A DNA stretch of 64,000 nt from contig NZ_KB235914.1 in assembly GCF_000332175.1 (NCBI RefSeq), forward strand, positions 3,468,868-3,532,867, written 5' to 3'. The notes under the pieces were generated by a model, which saw only the letters and a list, made by a program, of their open reading frames with translations, made no database searches and was not told where the DNA came from. The translations under genes and the position numbers were made by a program. Every line of letters begins with the position of its first letter. Positions within the stretch are counted from its first letter, which is position 1. This document shows positions 1 through 8,170 of this stretch, one piece after another. The stretch comes from Pseudanabaena sp. PCC 6802 (GTDB lineage Bacteria > Cyanobacteriota > Cyanobacteriia > Pseudanabaenales > Pseudanabaenaceae).

Positions 1-2
1 TT

Positions 3-524
3 TTAAAACTATTGGCAGGCCTGCTAGTTCCTGCGTCAGGCCATATCGAGATCGAGCGACCCGTGGGTTTTGTATTTCAGAACCCCGATCACCAGTTGGT
101 AATGCCTACAGTTGGAGCGGATGTGGCATTTGGCTTAGTGGCAGAAAATCTCTCTTACCTCAATACCCAAATACGCGTGGATCGGGCACTTAGTGCTGTT
201 AACCTGGATAACTTTCAACGCCGCCCCATCTATGCGCTCAGCGGCGGGCAAAAGCAACGGGTAGCGATCGCCGGAGCGATCGCTCGACATTCCGAAGTAT
301 TGCTCTTAGACGAACCAACTGCGCTACTTGACGGCGACAGCCAGATCGACTTAGTTGCCGCTGTCCGTAGCTTAGTCAAAGAAAAATCCCTCACAGCATT
401 ATGGGTAACCCATCGACTTAACGAATTAGACTATGCCGACGGAGCCTTCCTTTTGCAAGACGGGAAAGTAATCGACCAGGGCGATCCGATGCGTCTGAAG
501 AGTTTATTGGAGGATGGAGGTTAG
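3..524 (+). CDS. ECF/CbiO-type ABC transporter ATPase (5' truncated by window edge)
   Basis: ATP-binding subunit of an energy-coupling-factor or cobalt-type importer, which would power uptake of a vitamin or metal ion together with membrane subunits not in this window. The reading frame is open to the first base. The first visible residues (LKLLAGLL) are the helix that follows Walker A, so the P-loop itself lies upstream of the window. Visible motifs are a Q-loop (VFQNPDHQL), the signature LSGGQKQRVAIAGA, Walker B LLLDEPT and the H-loop residue in WVTHR. The sequence FQNPDHQ is typical of the EcfA/CbiO branch. The TTG at 12 is internal, not the true start. The transported substrate cannot be read from the ATPase alone. 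Confidence 0.85.
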   Translation, partial: LKLLAGLLVPASGHIEIERPVGFVFQNPDHQLVMPTVGADVAFGLVAENLSYLNTQIRVDRALSAVNLDNFQRRPIYALSGGQKQRVAIAGAIARHSEVLLLDEPTALLDGDSQIDLVAAVRSLVKEKSLTALWVTHRLNELDYADGAFLLQDGKVIDQGDPMRLKSLLEDGG

Positions 525-532
525 AGGCTGGA

Positions 533-592
533 GTTTAGCATTTGCGACGAATGCTTGCATTTGATGCGACGATTGTCAGACAAATGCTAAAC
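533..592. repeat. Inverted repeat GTTTAGCATTTG / CAAATGCTAAAC
   Basis: Twelve-base arms, GTTTAGCATTTG at 533-544 and CAAATGCTAAAC at 581-592, flank a 36-base loop just after the ABC ATPase gene. The same arms occur at 25558-25618, also directly downstream of a plus-strand gene. This looks like a dispersed palindromic unit that may act as a transcript 3' end. No T-run follows, so it is not a classical intrinsic terminator. Confidence 0.6.
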
Positions 593-625
593 CCTTGCGA
601 CGATGAGGGTTAGAGGGAACCCCAT

Positions 626-1126
626 CTACCAGCCCATTGTCCCTGGCTCGCCCTTAAAGGGACCTACAATATCTTTAGTAATCCAGCCGCCGTAAAATCC
701 ACCTGGCTGCGGTTCTACTTTCTCGCCATCAACATAGCAAGCATCCATCAGATGCGGGTAAAAAGCCACGCAGTCTCTAATGGCGGCAAAAGCAGGGGTT
801 GGGTTGGGATAAAACCAGGCAGCATTTTGGCATTGCTGACCGTTGACGGAAATAGAATAGTAGCCTGCTAATCCTTTCCACTCGCAGAAACTAGAGTTCC
901 GCGATCGCTCCAAATATTCCATCTTGATATCCTCTGGCGGGATGTAGTAGACGGGGGGATGGCTGGTTTCCAGTACTCGTCTGGCATTGCGCGTATCGGC
1001 GATCGCCACGTCGTTAAATATGACGCGGATATGCTTAGGCGAAGCCTCCAGGCGAGGCGGACGGGGATAATCCCACACTGACTCTTGACCGGGCTGTGGG
1101 GGAATAGGCTGAGGACGATCGAACAT
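626..1126 (-). CDS. DUF427 domain protein
   Basis: A 166-residue soluble protein. The pattern of an Arg-rich strand segment (HIRVIFNDVAIADT), a Glu-Thr-Ser-His-Pro-Pro-Val-Tyr-Tyr-Ile-Pro-Pro stretch near residues 53-64 and the Cys-Glu-Trp-Lys-Gly segment near residues 81-85 is the DUF427 fold. Biochemical function in the family is not firmly established. It ends in a Gly-Trp-rich tail. Its start is 19 bases downstream of the end of the next gene on the same strand, so the two could be cotranscribed, although they do not look functionally related. Confidence 0.85.
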   Translation of the reverse strand: MFDRPQPIPPQPGQESVWDYPRPPRLEASPKHIRVIFNDVAIADTRNARRVLETSHPPVYYIPPEDIKMEYLERSRNSSFCEWKGLAGYYSISVNGQQCQNAAWFYPNPTPAFAAIRDCVAFYPHLMDACYVDGEKVEPQPGGFYGGWITKDIVGPFKGEPGTMGW

Positions 1127-1144
1127 ATTGCACCTGGCTTTAAC

Positions 1145-2575
1145 CTAAGCTCTTTGATAAATCTCAACCCAGTCTACTTGCATTGTCGTGGGGAATTTAG
1201 TTTTAGCATCGGGCGAACCTATGAAGGTATTACCAGGAGCACCCACACCAGTACCGATCGCGATCTTCCATTTGAGATTGGGTGGAATAGCAGAAGGGGT
1301 TGCGGTTTTGCGCAATTGCCCGTCAACATACCAACGAATAGAACCAGGTTCGTATTCAACCGTGTATGTATGGAAGGCGGTAGTAAAGTCACTGCCAACA
1401 TATGTAGTGGCATCATATTGGGGACCAGAACTTCCCTGCGTCCACACTGTCATCACGTTATTTTTGGGGTCTTTGCCCTGTACTTCCATAAATACAATTT
1501 CTGGCGGCCATACCGGATTACCTTGGGCATCTTCAGCATAAAGTCCCACATATCCACCTACTCCTATTCCGGCTGGGGCTTTAGCTCTTACGGACCACTT
1601 ACCGTATTCCTGCTTATAGCCGAAGCCAGTATCGATACCTGCGGCGGAATAATGCTTATCCCCATTCACCTCGGGCTTAATCGTAAGTTGCAGAAATCCG
1701 TTAGCAACAGTAGCATTGGCTGGCTTGTTCCATGAATCAATATCTGACGTACTGGGAACGCCGCTGTAGCGATTCCATTCTGGCCAACTCACATCTGTGG
1801 AAAAGTCTTCTCGATACTTTAATACCCAAGTTCCAGAATTGACTGTTGTTTTAGTCAAGAGGTTCGCCACGTTCGCCCCCGAAACCACGTTATTAGTTAC
1901 GAGATCGATCTGTCCATCTCGATTAAAGTCTCCAGCACCCACAGGTTTTGTATTGGGGAGCGTTGGGAGTACTACGATTGGAGAGCCGCTATTAGTGATG
2001 TCAACTCGACTTGTGCTATCTGTAGGATTATAGAGAATCAAATCTGGAGTTCCATCTCTACTCAAATCGGCGGCAGCAACAGGGATTAATCCATTCAGAT
2101 TCGATCGATCTTGCCAACCAATCTGCTGCGTGCCGCGCATCAACCAGATGCCACTCCATTGACCATCACGGTTGTAGATCGCGACATCCGCGTTACCATC
2201 TTTGTTGAAGTCTCCAGCCGCTACAGCATTAGAGCCTGCCCAGGTTGGCAAATCGACAAAACGAGAGTAGGTCGTTCCATTCATGTACCAAACGCGATTA
2301 CCACTGCCATTGGTTTGCGTTGCCACGATATCGACCTTATTATCTTTATTGAAGTCGCCGGTTGCCACTGGTTTCCAGCCAGGAGTACTGGGCAAATTAA
2401 CTTCTTGCAGCACCGTACCGCGATTCATCAAGGCAATTTTCGTACTGCTTTGTGCTGGGTTATACATCACCAGGTCGGCGTTGCCGTCGCGATTAAAGTC
2501 GGCAATCCCGGCAATTTGCCATCCCCCGAGCGATGAAGGTAAATTAATTTCCCCCGTGTAACTAAATGCATCCAT
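1145..2575 (-). CDS. FG-GAP/VCBS repeat protein with GH16-like C-terminal domain
   Basis: 476 residues in two parts. Residues 1 to about 240 carry five or six FG-GAP/VCBS-type repeats with the calcium-binding signature DFNRDGNADLV or DFNKDNKVDIV, a beta-propeller-like extracellular module. Residues from about 250 to 476 resemble a family 16 glycoside hydrolase jelly roll: a WPEWNRY entry, KYGKWSVRAK-type strands, the active-site strand and a YEPGSIRWYVDG strand. In GH16 enzymes the catalytic strand reads E-[ILV]-D-[IV]-x-E; here it reads EIVFME, so both Glu are kept and the middle Asp is Val. There is no clear signal peptide at this start. A glycan-binding or weakly active role is possible. 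Confidence 0.75.
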   Translation of the reverse strand: MDAFSYTGEINLPSSLGGWQIAGIADFNRDGNADLVMYNPAQSSTKIALMNRGTVLQEVNLPSTPGWKPVATGDFNKDNKVDIVATQTNGSGNRVWYMNGTTYSRFVDLPTWAGSNAVAAGDFNKDGNADVAIYNRDGQWSGIWLMRGTQQIGWQDRSNLNGLIPVAAADLSRDGTPDLILYNPTDSTSRVDITNSGSPIVVLPTLPNTKPVGAGDFNRDGQIDLVTNNVVSGANVANLLTKTTVNSGTWVLKYREDFSTDVSWPEWNRYSGVPSTSDIDSWNKPANATVANGFLQLTIKPEVNGDKHYSAAGIDTGFGYKQEYGKWSVRAKAPAGIGVGGYVGLYAEDAQGNPVWPPEIVFMEVQGKDPKNNVMTVWTQGSSGPQYDATTYVGSDFTTAFHTYTVEYEPGSIRWYVDGQLRKTATPSAIPPNLKWKIAIGTGVGAPGNTFIGSPDAKTKFPTTMQVDWVEIYQRA

Positions 2576-2714
2576 GTAATTTTTTCACTAATAGAAAATA
2601 CCCCCAGGTAAGATTACCCAAAGTAACTGTGAAACTAAGCACGGCTGCTCAAATATAAATATAAGCTTTACTTATAGATGTCTCCGCAACTGCATTTAGT
2701 TTCGATTATAGTTA

Positions 2715-2763
2715 TATAGTGGTTTTCAGATGAAAACGAGAATTGGGTTTGGGGGCAACGCCC
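2715..2763 (+). repeat. Truncated copy of the TATAGCG MITE-like element
   Basis: Begins TATAGTGGTTTTCAGATGAA and continues into a G-rich arm ending GGCAACGCCC, matching the left half of the complete elements at 33617 and 48476. The right half is missing. It lies in the gap downstream of the TpsB gene (2814-4532) and upstream of the start of the FG-GAP protein (2575), both on the minus strand. Confidence 0.65.
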
Positions 2764-2813
2764 TATGTGACGTGAACTAGTCGCTCTAGCTTTCCGAGAT
2801 CGCAGCAAGATAA

Positions 2814-4532
2814 CTAGAGATTAGTACTCAAGGAGAAGTATAAACCAGAATCTTGAAGGTTGTTAGGACTACTGGAGTTATTAATTTTAATCAGAGGGAT
2901 ACCATAATCAATCCGAATTGTAAAATTGCGACTGGGTTGCCATAGCAATCCGGTGCCAAAACCTACGATGGTTTGAGACAATCCACTGGTTTCTCCATTG
3001 GCATTCCATACAGTGCCAGCTTCGATAAATGGCAATATCTTTAGAATACTCGTACCCTCGTTATCCCTTACTACCGGAAACTGAAATTCTAAAGATCCCT
3101 GAATGCCACTATCGCCAGTAATTTGATTCTGGCGGTACCCTCTAACTGACTGCGGTCCACCTACACTGAAACGATTGGGTGGTAACAGCGAATCTCCGGT
3201 TAGTTGAGCGCTTAATCTCAGTAGGGCTAGTGTATCGCGATCGCTCCCCAGTCTTTGCACGCGCAAAACTTGTCCGTTCCAAGCAAAGAATCTCCCATCT
3301 GGGGCATCGTTTCTCACAGTGGCACCGAGCGCGTCGATACCAAAGTTAAATAAAGAGCGGAATGCCCAGGCTCCACCGGGATCGCGGCTGATAAAATCCT
3401 GCCCAAATTGCAAGATTGTAGCCTGAGACCCCCCATCATTAGAGTTCCCAGTTTGCAAATTAAAAGGTATGCCTTCGACAAAGAAGCTGCTTTGCTCGAT
3501 TGCCAAACCGAAGCTGAGCGCAAACTCCTCTCTCAAAGTACGCACGAGTGGCTGCCGATAGTTAAGTTCGTAAATCTGAGTATCTGCCCTGATATCTATG
3601 GTTGCGGGGGAGTTAATTGCCGTAATCTTAGCGGGATTCCTGTCAAAAGCGAAACTCAATCCCAATGTACCGCCTTTGGGATTGAGCGGCAATTGATAAT
3701 CAAAACTAAAAGCATCCGCACTACCCGATCGCGTGTAGTTAGCTGCAAGGCGATCGCCTATGCCTGAGAGATTCAGCAATTGGGGAGTCACGCCAAAACG
3801 ATATATACCCGTAGCAGAGTTGCCATAATTATCGAGCGATAGTCCTAGATTCAGTAATTTTGCTTCTTTAACAGTTACTTCCAGGATGCTGCTACCTCCT
3901 CCCTCCCCCGCCGACAGATTTGCTTTAATCTCAGCAATTAGCGGATCGTTGCGCAGCAGTTGGAGTTCCTCTTCGATGCGGGCAAAGTTGAGCGGTACGG
4001 TGACGGCTGGAGCAATGCGATCGCGAATGTAGTCTTCTGATAACCTGGCTGACTCGTCCTTTTTAATATCTATGCGTTCCAGTTTCCCTTCAATTACCTG
4101 GATGACAATTTCACCATCGTTAATATCTTGGTCGGCAGGCAGAACCGCACGGGATGTAATATAGTTATTCTCTTGATAGAGTTTGGTAACTTTATTTGCA
4201 AGCTCTTGTAGCTCGACTAAAGTAACCGAGCGGTTGAGGAGCGGAGCAACCAAAACTTGTAGCTGTTCGTCGCTAAAGACCGTACTACCAACAATTGCGA
4301 TCTTTTTAACCGGAATCAGCGGCTCTGAAGTGGCTTGGGCTAACTGTGAAGTTAGATCGGGATTACCACCAGTCTTGGGAGAGGGTGTAGGGGGGAACAG
4401 CCTGCTATCTGCCCAGCTAGCTGAGTTTGCGGGCAGACACACAAAACTTGTTACCATGACAGTACTGCCCAGCAATAAAAAATGTCCGATTTTGCTTTTT
4501 GCAGACTTGTCTACAAGGTTATGCAAATCCAC
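2814..4532 (-). CDS. ShlB/FhaC/HecB family outer-membrane transporter (TpsB)
   Basis: A 572-residue outer-membrane beta-barrel of the two-partner secretion type, which exports a large TpsA exoprotein. Residues 14-42 form a signal peptide (hydrophobic core around FLLLGSTVMVTSFV, ending ANSASWA). A Pro-rich linker follows, then two POTRA-like domains at about residues 75-225 (the first begins VKKIAIVGSTVF) and a C-terminal barrel. Barrel features include FSVGGPQSVRGYRQN near residue 453, the VRGY/F motif of Omp85/TpsB proteins, and a final strand ending in an alternating pattern to the terminal residue. No TpsA filamentous protein lies beside it. Family-typical length. Confidence 0.88.
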   Translation of the reverse strand: MDLHNLVDKSAKSKIGHFLLLGSTVMVTSFVCLPANSASWADSRLFPPTPSPKTGGNPDLTSQLAQATSEPLIPVKKIAIVGSTVFSDEQLQVLVAPLLNRSVTLVELQELANKVTKLYQENNYITSRAVLPADQDINDGEIVIQVIEGKLERIDIKKDESARLSEDYIRDRIAPAVTVPLNFARIEEELQLLRNDPLIAEIKANLSAGEGGGSSILEVTVKEAKLLNLGLSLDNYGNSATGIYRFGVTPQLLNLSGIGDRLAANYTRSGSADAFSFDYQLPLNPKGGTLGLSFAFDRNPAKITAINSPATIDIRADTQIYELNYRQPLVRTLREEFALSFGLAIEQSSFFVEGIPFNLQTGNSNDGGSQATILQFGQDFISRDPGGAWAFRSLFNFGIDALGATVRNDAPDGRFFAWNGQVLRVQRLGSDRDTLALLRLSAQLTGDSLLPPNRFSVGGPQSVRGYRQNQITGDSGIQGSLEFQFPVVRDNEGTSILKILPFIEAGTVWNANGETSGLSQTIVGFGTGLLWQPSRNFTIRIDYGIPLIKINNSSSPNNLQDSGLYFSLSTNL

Positions 4533-4693
4533 ATCCTCACACTACATATAGCGGTCAGCGATCGGCAGTCAGCGATCGGTTTGGAGCATACGGCAATTAC
4601 CTCGAAATAGAAATATATGTTATGTCAACAAACCAACATAGGAGTTTAGCTTATATTCCGATTTATTGCTTTATTAACGATCGAGATCTTCGA

Positions 4694-5725
4694 TTAGATG
4701 TTTTTCTGTCTCAGGTTTTGCAAAGCCAGCTTTTTGGCGGCGGCGGCTTCATGAAATTCTGGCTTGGCGTTAATGGCGCTATCAAAACAAACAATCGCGT
4801 CTTGATAGCGTTCTAATTTAGCCAGGACGTTACCGTATTGGTACCAGGCATCACCATAGTCTGGTTGCAATGCTACTACCGCCTCAAAGCAAGCGATCGC
4901 CTCTCTGTATAAAGATTGCCTTGCCATTACCAGTCCCTTGTTATACCAAGCTGCACAATAATTGGGTTTTAATCGCACTGATTCCGTATAGGCGGCGATC
5001 GCATCCTCGTAACGCTCTAACCTGCTGAGTACGGTGCCTTTATTGTTCCACGTCTCGTGCAAATTGGCTTTGCATTTAAGCGCTTTGTTATAGGCGCGTA
5101 AAGCTGCTTCGTACTGGTGCAATTTGCGCAGGACATTACCCTTATTATTCAAAGCCTGATAAAAATTAGACTTCAGCGTAATTGCTTGTTCGTAGGAGGT
5201 GAGTGCTTCGTCATAGCGTTGCAGTTCGCTCAGGGCAATACCTCGGTTATTCCAGACATGATAGGACTTGGGGTTACTAATCAACGCTCGATCGAAAGAA
5301 GCGATCGCTTCCTCATAGCGCTTAAGCTCGGATAACACCATCCCGCGATCGCTCCAGGCTTCACAGTAATTGGGCTTAAGCTCAGTGGCAATATCAAAAG
5401 CATCAATAGCTTCTTGGTAGCGATGCAATTTGCGTAACGCATTGCCTTTATATCGCCATGCTTCATAGAAATTGGGCTTAAGTTGGAGAATTTGGTCAAA
5501 AGACAGCAGGGCATCTTCATAGCGCTTTTCCTGCATGAGCATGATGCCCTGGCTGTACCAAAGCCCACGATCGGTGCCTTGTCCGCCTTGCCGAAGATTT
5601 GCCAACCATTGCGCGTACTTGTGCAAGCCCACAGGCGACCGTCCGGCACTATCATCGCTGGGGCGATCGCCACCCGCCGGTAAGTTTTTATTAGTGTTAT
5701 CGCTATTTGAGGTCACAAGTATCAA
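4694..5725 (-). CDS. Tetratricopeptide repeat protein
   Basis: 343 residues composed almost entirely of TPR motifs. At least eight consecutive 34-residue units are visible from about residue 57 onward, with the pattern W-Y-x-x-G-x-x-L-x-x-L-x-R-Y-x-x-A-[IL]-x-[AS]-[FY]-x-x-A-[IL]-x-[LI]-K-P. The first 45 residues are polar and lack a signal peptide, so a cytoplasmic scaffold or adaptor role is likely. The partner cannot be deduced. The gene follows the CIA30 protein with a 19-base gap on the same strand. Confidence 0.9.
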   Translation of the reverse strand: MILVTSNSDNTNKNLPAGGDRPSDDSAGRSPVGLHKYAQWLANLRQGGQGTDRGLWYSQGIMLMQEKRYEDALLSFDQILQLKPNFYEAWRYKGNALRKLHRYQEAIDAFDIATELKPNYCEAWSDRGMVLSELKRYEEAIASFDRALISNPKSYHVWNNRGIALSELQRYDEALTSYEQAITLKSNFYQALNNKGNVLRKLHQYEAALRAYNKALKCKANLHETWNNKGTVLSRLERYEDAIAAYTESVRLKPNYCAAWYNKGLVMARQSLYREAIACFEAVVALQPDYGDAWYQYGNVLAKLERYQDAIVCFDSAINAKPEFHEAAAAKKLALQNLRQKNI

Positions 5726-5744
5726 CCCCTATTGCTTTCAAGTC

Positions 5745-6503
5745 TCAGGATATTAGCATAGACTTACCGTAAGCCTTAATTGACTGCACCTGCAACTCAA
5801 ATAACCCTGCCCTAAATTTAGGGTTGAGATCGCCATCGTACTCAAATTTACTGAGCATGAGTTGCAGAGCATAGATGTTTTGTAGCTCCAAGGGGGGAGC
5901 ATCGCTGACCGTCCGCGCTCGAAATACAGGTACGAACGACGTAAAAGGAATGCAGACATCAATCCAGTTGCGATCGAGTGTATCAAATGAATAGCAGTAA
6001 GCAACACCATCCCATTTGGTTGAGGTACGCAGCATGAACTTATAACGCTGCCCATCACCCTTAACCCTCAGTTCAATGCCATCATAGCCTGCTAAATTAA
6101 TGGGCATCTCGAAGTTACGAGTGCGAACGGAAGCAAATCCGCCCGAGTTATTCGTCGATACATTGCCAGAGAATACCGCAATTCCATCGACAAGTCTAAT
6201 CCCGCTCTCACTCACACCACCCATCACGACATCGTCGAGCGCGCCCCAGATCTCGCTTATATCTTCTGATATTTGGCTGAAGTCAAACACCACTCTTGAT
6301 GTCGAGCGATCTGTAGGTACCTCTGGATGAGGATTAGAGATGCTTTGCTCGCCCATTGAACTGCCCGATCGATTGTCCGCACGAGCGAACTGAAATAATC
6401 TGTAAACTGGATTGGATGTCCCTAACCCAGGAATAGCTTCAAAGTAACACAGAGTTCTGAGGAAGCGTCCCAAGTCCCAGCGATTGGAGTTTTGCTGTGC
6501 CAT
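5745..6503 (-). CDS. CIA30 (complex I intermediate-associated 30) domain protein
   Basis: The open frame extends to 6626, but the start at 6503 (MAQQNSNRWDLGRFL) is preferred. It gives the usual form of this family and removes the overlap with the divergent gene starting at 6564. The protein has 252 residues. A short hydrophobic/aromatic N-terminus is followed by a CIA30/galactose-binding-like beta-sandwich, recognisable by DFSQISEDISEIWGALDDVVMGG, GGFASVRTRNFEMP and the DGIELRVKGDGQRYKFMLR strand. Cyanobacterial members are widespread but their role is not settled; homologs elsewhere assist assembly of complex I. Confidence 0.82.
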   Translation of the reverse strand: MAQQNSNRWDLGRFLRTLCYFEAIPGLGTSNPVYRLFQFARADNRSGSSMGEQSISNPHPEVPTDRSTSRVVFDFSQISEDISEIWGALDDVVMGGVSESGIRLVDGIAVFSGNVSTNNSGGFASVRTRNFEMPINLAGYDGIELRVKGDGQRYKFMLRTSTKWDGVAYCYSFDTLDRNWIDVCIPFTSFVPVFRARTVSDAPPLELQNIYALQLMLSKFEYDGDLNPKFRAGLFELQVQSIKAYGKSMLIS

Positions 6504-6563
6504 ATTCCACTGAGAAGATAAAATATGTTTGTTCAAGCTTAATTTTAGGACAGCCGCTTCATC

Positions 6564-7094
6564 ATGGAAATTAATGCCTACGCTCCAGATTTTGAGTTGC
6601 CCAGTACCACAGGTGATGTAGTCCACTTAACTCCTTACCTGGAGAAGTATAGTGCAGTAGTTGTCGTCTTTATGTGCAATCACTGCCCCTATGTTAAAGC
6701 TTATCTAGAACGCTTAAAAGATATTCAAAACGACTACCAGGACAAAGGCGTTACTTTAATTGGGATCAATGCCAATGACGAGCGCAAATATCCTGAGGAT
6801 AGCTTCGAGAAGATGAAAACCTATGGCCAGGAGTGGGGCTTAAATTTCCCCTACCTGCGCGATCGCACTCAGGATGTGGCCCATGCCTTTGGTGCTTCCT
6901 GCACGCCCGAACCCTTTGTCATCGATCGACAAGGCATTCTGCGCTACCGAGGTCAAATTGATGACAACTATCGCGATCCCAGTGCAGTTACCAGTCGCGA
7001 TCTGCGCGATGCGATCGACTGCGTATTGCGCGGCGAAACCGTGACCAAGCCCATAGAACCAGCAATTGGCTGTTCGGTCAAGTGGAGCGCTTAA
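6564..7094 (+). CDS. Thioredoxin-fold redoxin (AhpC/TSA-like)
   Basis: A 176-residue cytoplasmic protein of the thioredoxin/peroxiredoxin superfamily. The N-terminus has the typical APDFELPSTTGDVVHL entry. The redox site is FMCNHCPYVKAY (near residues 36-47), a C-x-x-C pair in the position used by thioredoxin-like reductases. The conserved cis-Pro segment is CTPEPFVIDRQG, and the fold closes with LRYRGQIDD. The CNHCPY variant defines a subgroup common in cyanobacteria. The reductant and substrate are unknown. The gene is divergent from the CIA30 gene, with 60 bases between their starts. Confidence 0.88.
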   Translation: MEINAYAPDFELPSTTGDVVHLTPYLEKYSAVVVVFMCNHCPYVKAYLERLKDIQNDYQDKGVTLIGINANDERKYPEDSFEKMKTYGQEWGLNFPYLRDRTQDVAHAFGASCTPEPFVIDRQGILRYRGQIDDNYRDPSAVTSRDLRDAIDCVLRGETVTKPIEPAIGCSVKWSA

Positions 7095-7127
7095 GGCGAT
7101 CGCTACACAATTCGCAGCACAGATCGT

Positions 7128-7167
7128 TAACAGCTAAAAGCCCAAAGCTAAAAGCTAAAAGCTGTTA
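7128..7167. terminator. Stem-loop after the redoxin gene
   Basis: TAACAGCT at 7128-7135 pairs with AGCTGTTA at 7160-7167 across a loop of AAAAGC-type direct repeats. It sits 34 bases downstream of the redoxin stop and before ndhM. No T-run follows, so its role as a terminator is only possible. Confidence 0.3.
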
Positions 7168-7216
7168 CAAATAGGTTTACAATTATGCTAAGACCTCAAT
7201 ATATAAGATTTAATCT

Positions 7217-7564
7217 ATGCCTCTAAAGTCAACTACCCGACATATTCAGGTTTATGCTGCTACCGTGGAGGACAATGAGCTAGTCGATAGTGAGTCCGCA
7301 TTGACCTTAGACGTTGACCCCGATAACGAACTGAACTGGAACGATAGCGCCCTCAAGCAGGTCTATGCCAAGTTTGAGGAATTAGTAGCTAGCTATAAGG
7401 GTGCGGATCTGACGGACTATAACCTCCGCCGCATTGGTTCAGATCTGGAGCATTTCGTGCGATCGCTCCTGCAAAAAGGCGAAATCTCCTACAATCTCAA
7501 ACATCGTGCTTTGAACTACAGTTTGGGACTACCCCAGGTCGTCTCGGCAGAGTCGGCGGATTAA
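7217..7564 (+). CDS. ndhM: NAD(P)H-quinone oxidoreductase subunit M
   Basis: 115-residue peripheral subunit of the cyanobacterial/chloroplast NDH-1 complex, which passes electrons from ferredoxin to plastoquinone for cyclic flow, respiration and CO2 uptake. The family hallmark is visible: KSTTRHI at the N-terminus, TLDVDPDNELNWNDSALKQVY, then the nearly invariant LTDYNLRRIGSDLEHFVRSL followed by GEISYNL and NYSLGLPQV. Length fits the family. The subunit has no catalytic cofactor and is oxygenic-phototroph specific. The gene stands alone between unrelated neighbours. Confidence 0.95.
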   Translation: MPLKSTTRHIQVYAATVEDNELVDSESALTLDVDPDNELNWNDSALKQVYAKFEELVASYKGADLTDYNLRRIGSDLEHFVRSLLQKGEISYNLKHRALNYSLGLPQVVSAESAD

Positions 7565-7730
7565 CTGTTTACTGACTTCATAGGGAAGAAGCCTTCAACC
7601 CTCAACTCTAACCCCTCCCCATCAGGGAAAGGGGGAACAGAACCAGAACGGGGGCTGCGCCCCTGCGACCCTTAAATTAATTGTAAGGATTATACGTAAT
7701 ATAAAATCCCTTATTCCTACACGTAAAATC

Positions 7731-8150
7731 ATGGCAGAAGAAACTACACCCGAATCTAAAGTCAAAACTGGAGAGAAGCCCAAGGCTAAGGCTAAGGCCG
7801 AAAAAGTCAAGGAGCCTACCATCGAGGAATTGCCCTTTGCCGAGTTTGTGGGGAAACACTACGTGCCTGCTCTGGCTAAAGCTTTGCAAGCCAAAGGCAT
7901 TGGGGATCTAGACCTCAAGTTCGAGCAATCTCAGGTGCAAGGGCGCTGGTTTAACGGCCTGCGTTCCTTTACTATTTATTTTACCAACCAGGATATTAAT
8001 GCCCAGAAAGCATTTTCCTGTGCCGATGGTGGGCTGAAGCCCAGCACGATCGAACCATTTTTGATTGACGAGCGCAAAGCCACCCTCGACTTATTGGTAT
8101 TTGGTGTAGTACAGAGACTAAATGCGCAAAAATGGTTAATGGCTAACTAA
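7731..8150 (+). CDS. DUF2996 family protein
   Basis: 139 residues. The first 35 are Lys/Ala/Glu/Pro rich and probably disordered (alternating Lys-Ala pairs). A globular domain follows, with PFAEFVGKHYVPALAKALQAKGI, FTIYFTNQDINAQKAFSCADGG, KPSTIEPFLIDERKATLDLLVFGVVQRL and a terminal QKWL. This arrangement is the cyanobacterial/plastid DUF2996 family, whose function is not known to me. The downstream protease gene starts 21 bases after its stop on the same strand. Confidence 0.82.
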   Translation: MAEETTPESKVKTGEKPKAKAKAEKVKEPTIEELPFAEFVGKHYVPALAKALQAKGIGDLDLKFEQSQVQGRWFNGLRSFTIYFTNQDINAQKAFSCADGGLKPSTIEPFLIDERKATLDLLVFGVVQRLNAQKWLMAN

Positions 8151-8170
8151 ATTAATTTGGTACCCTTGCC

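Noticed and set aside
7622-7889. Minus-strand frames opposite the DUF2996 gene
   Set aside because: They are shadows of the Lys/Ala-rich N-terminus of the plus-strand gene.
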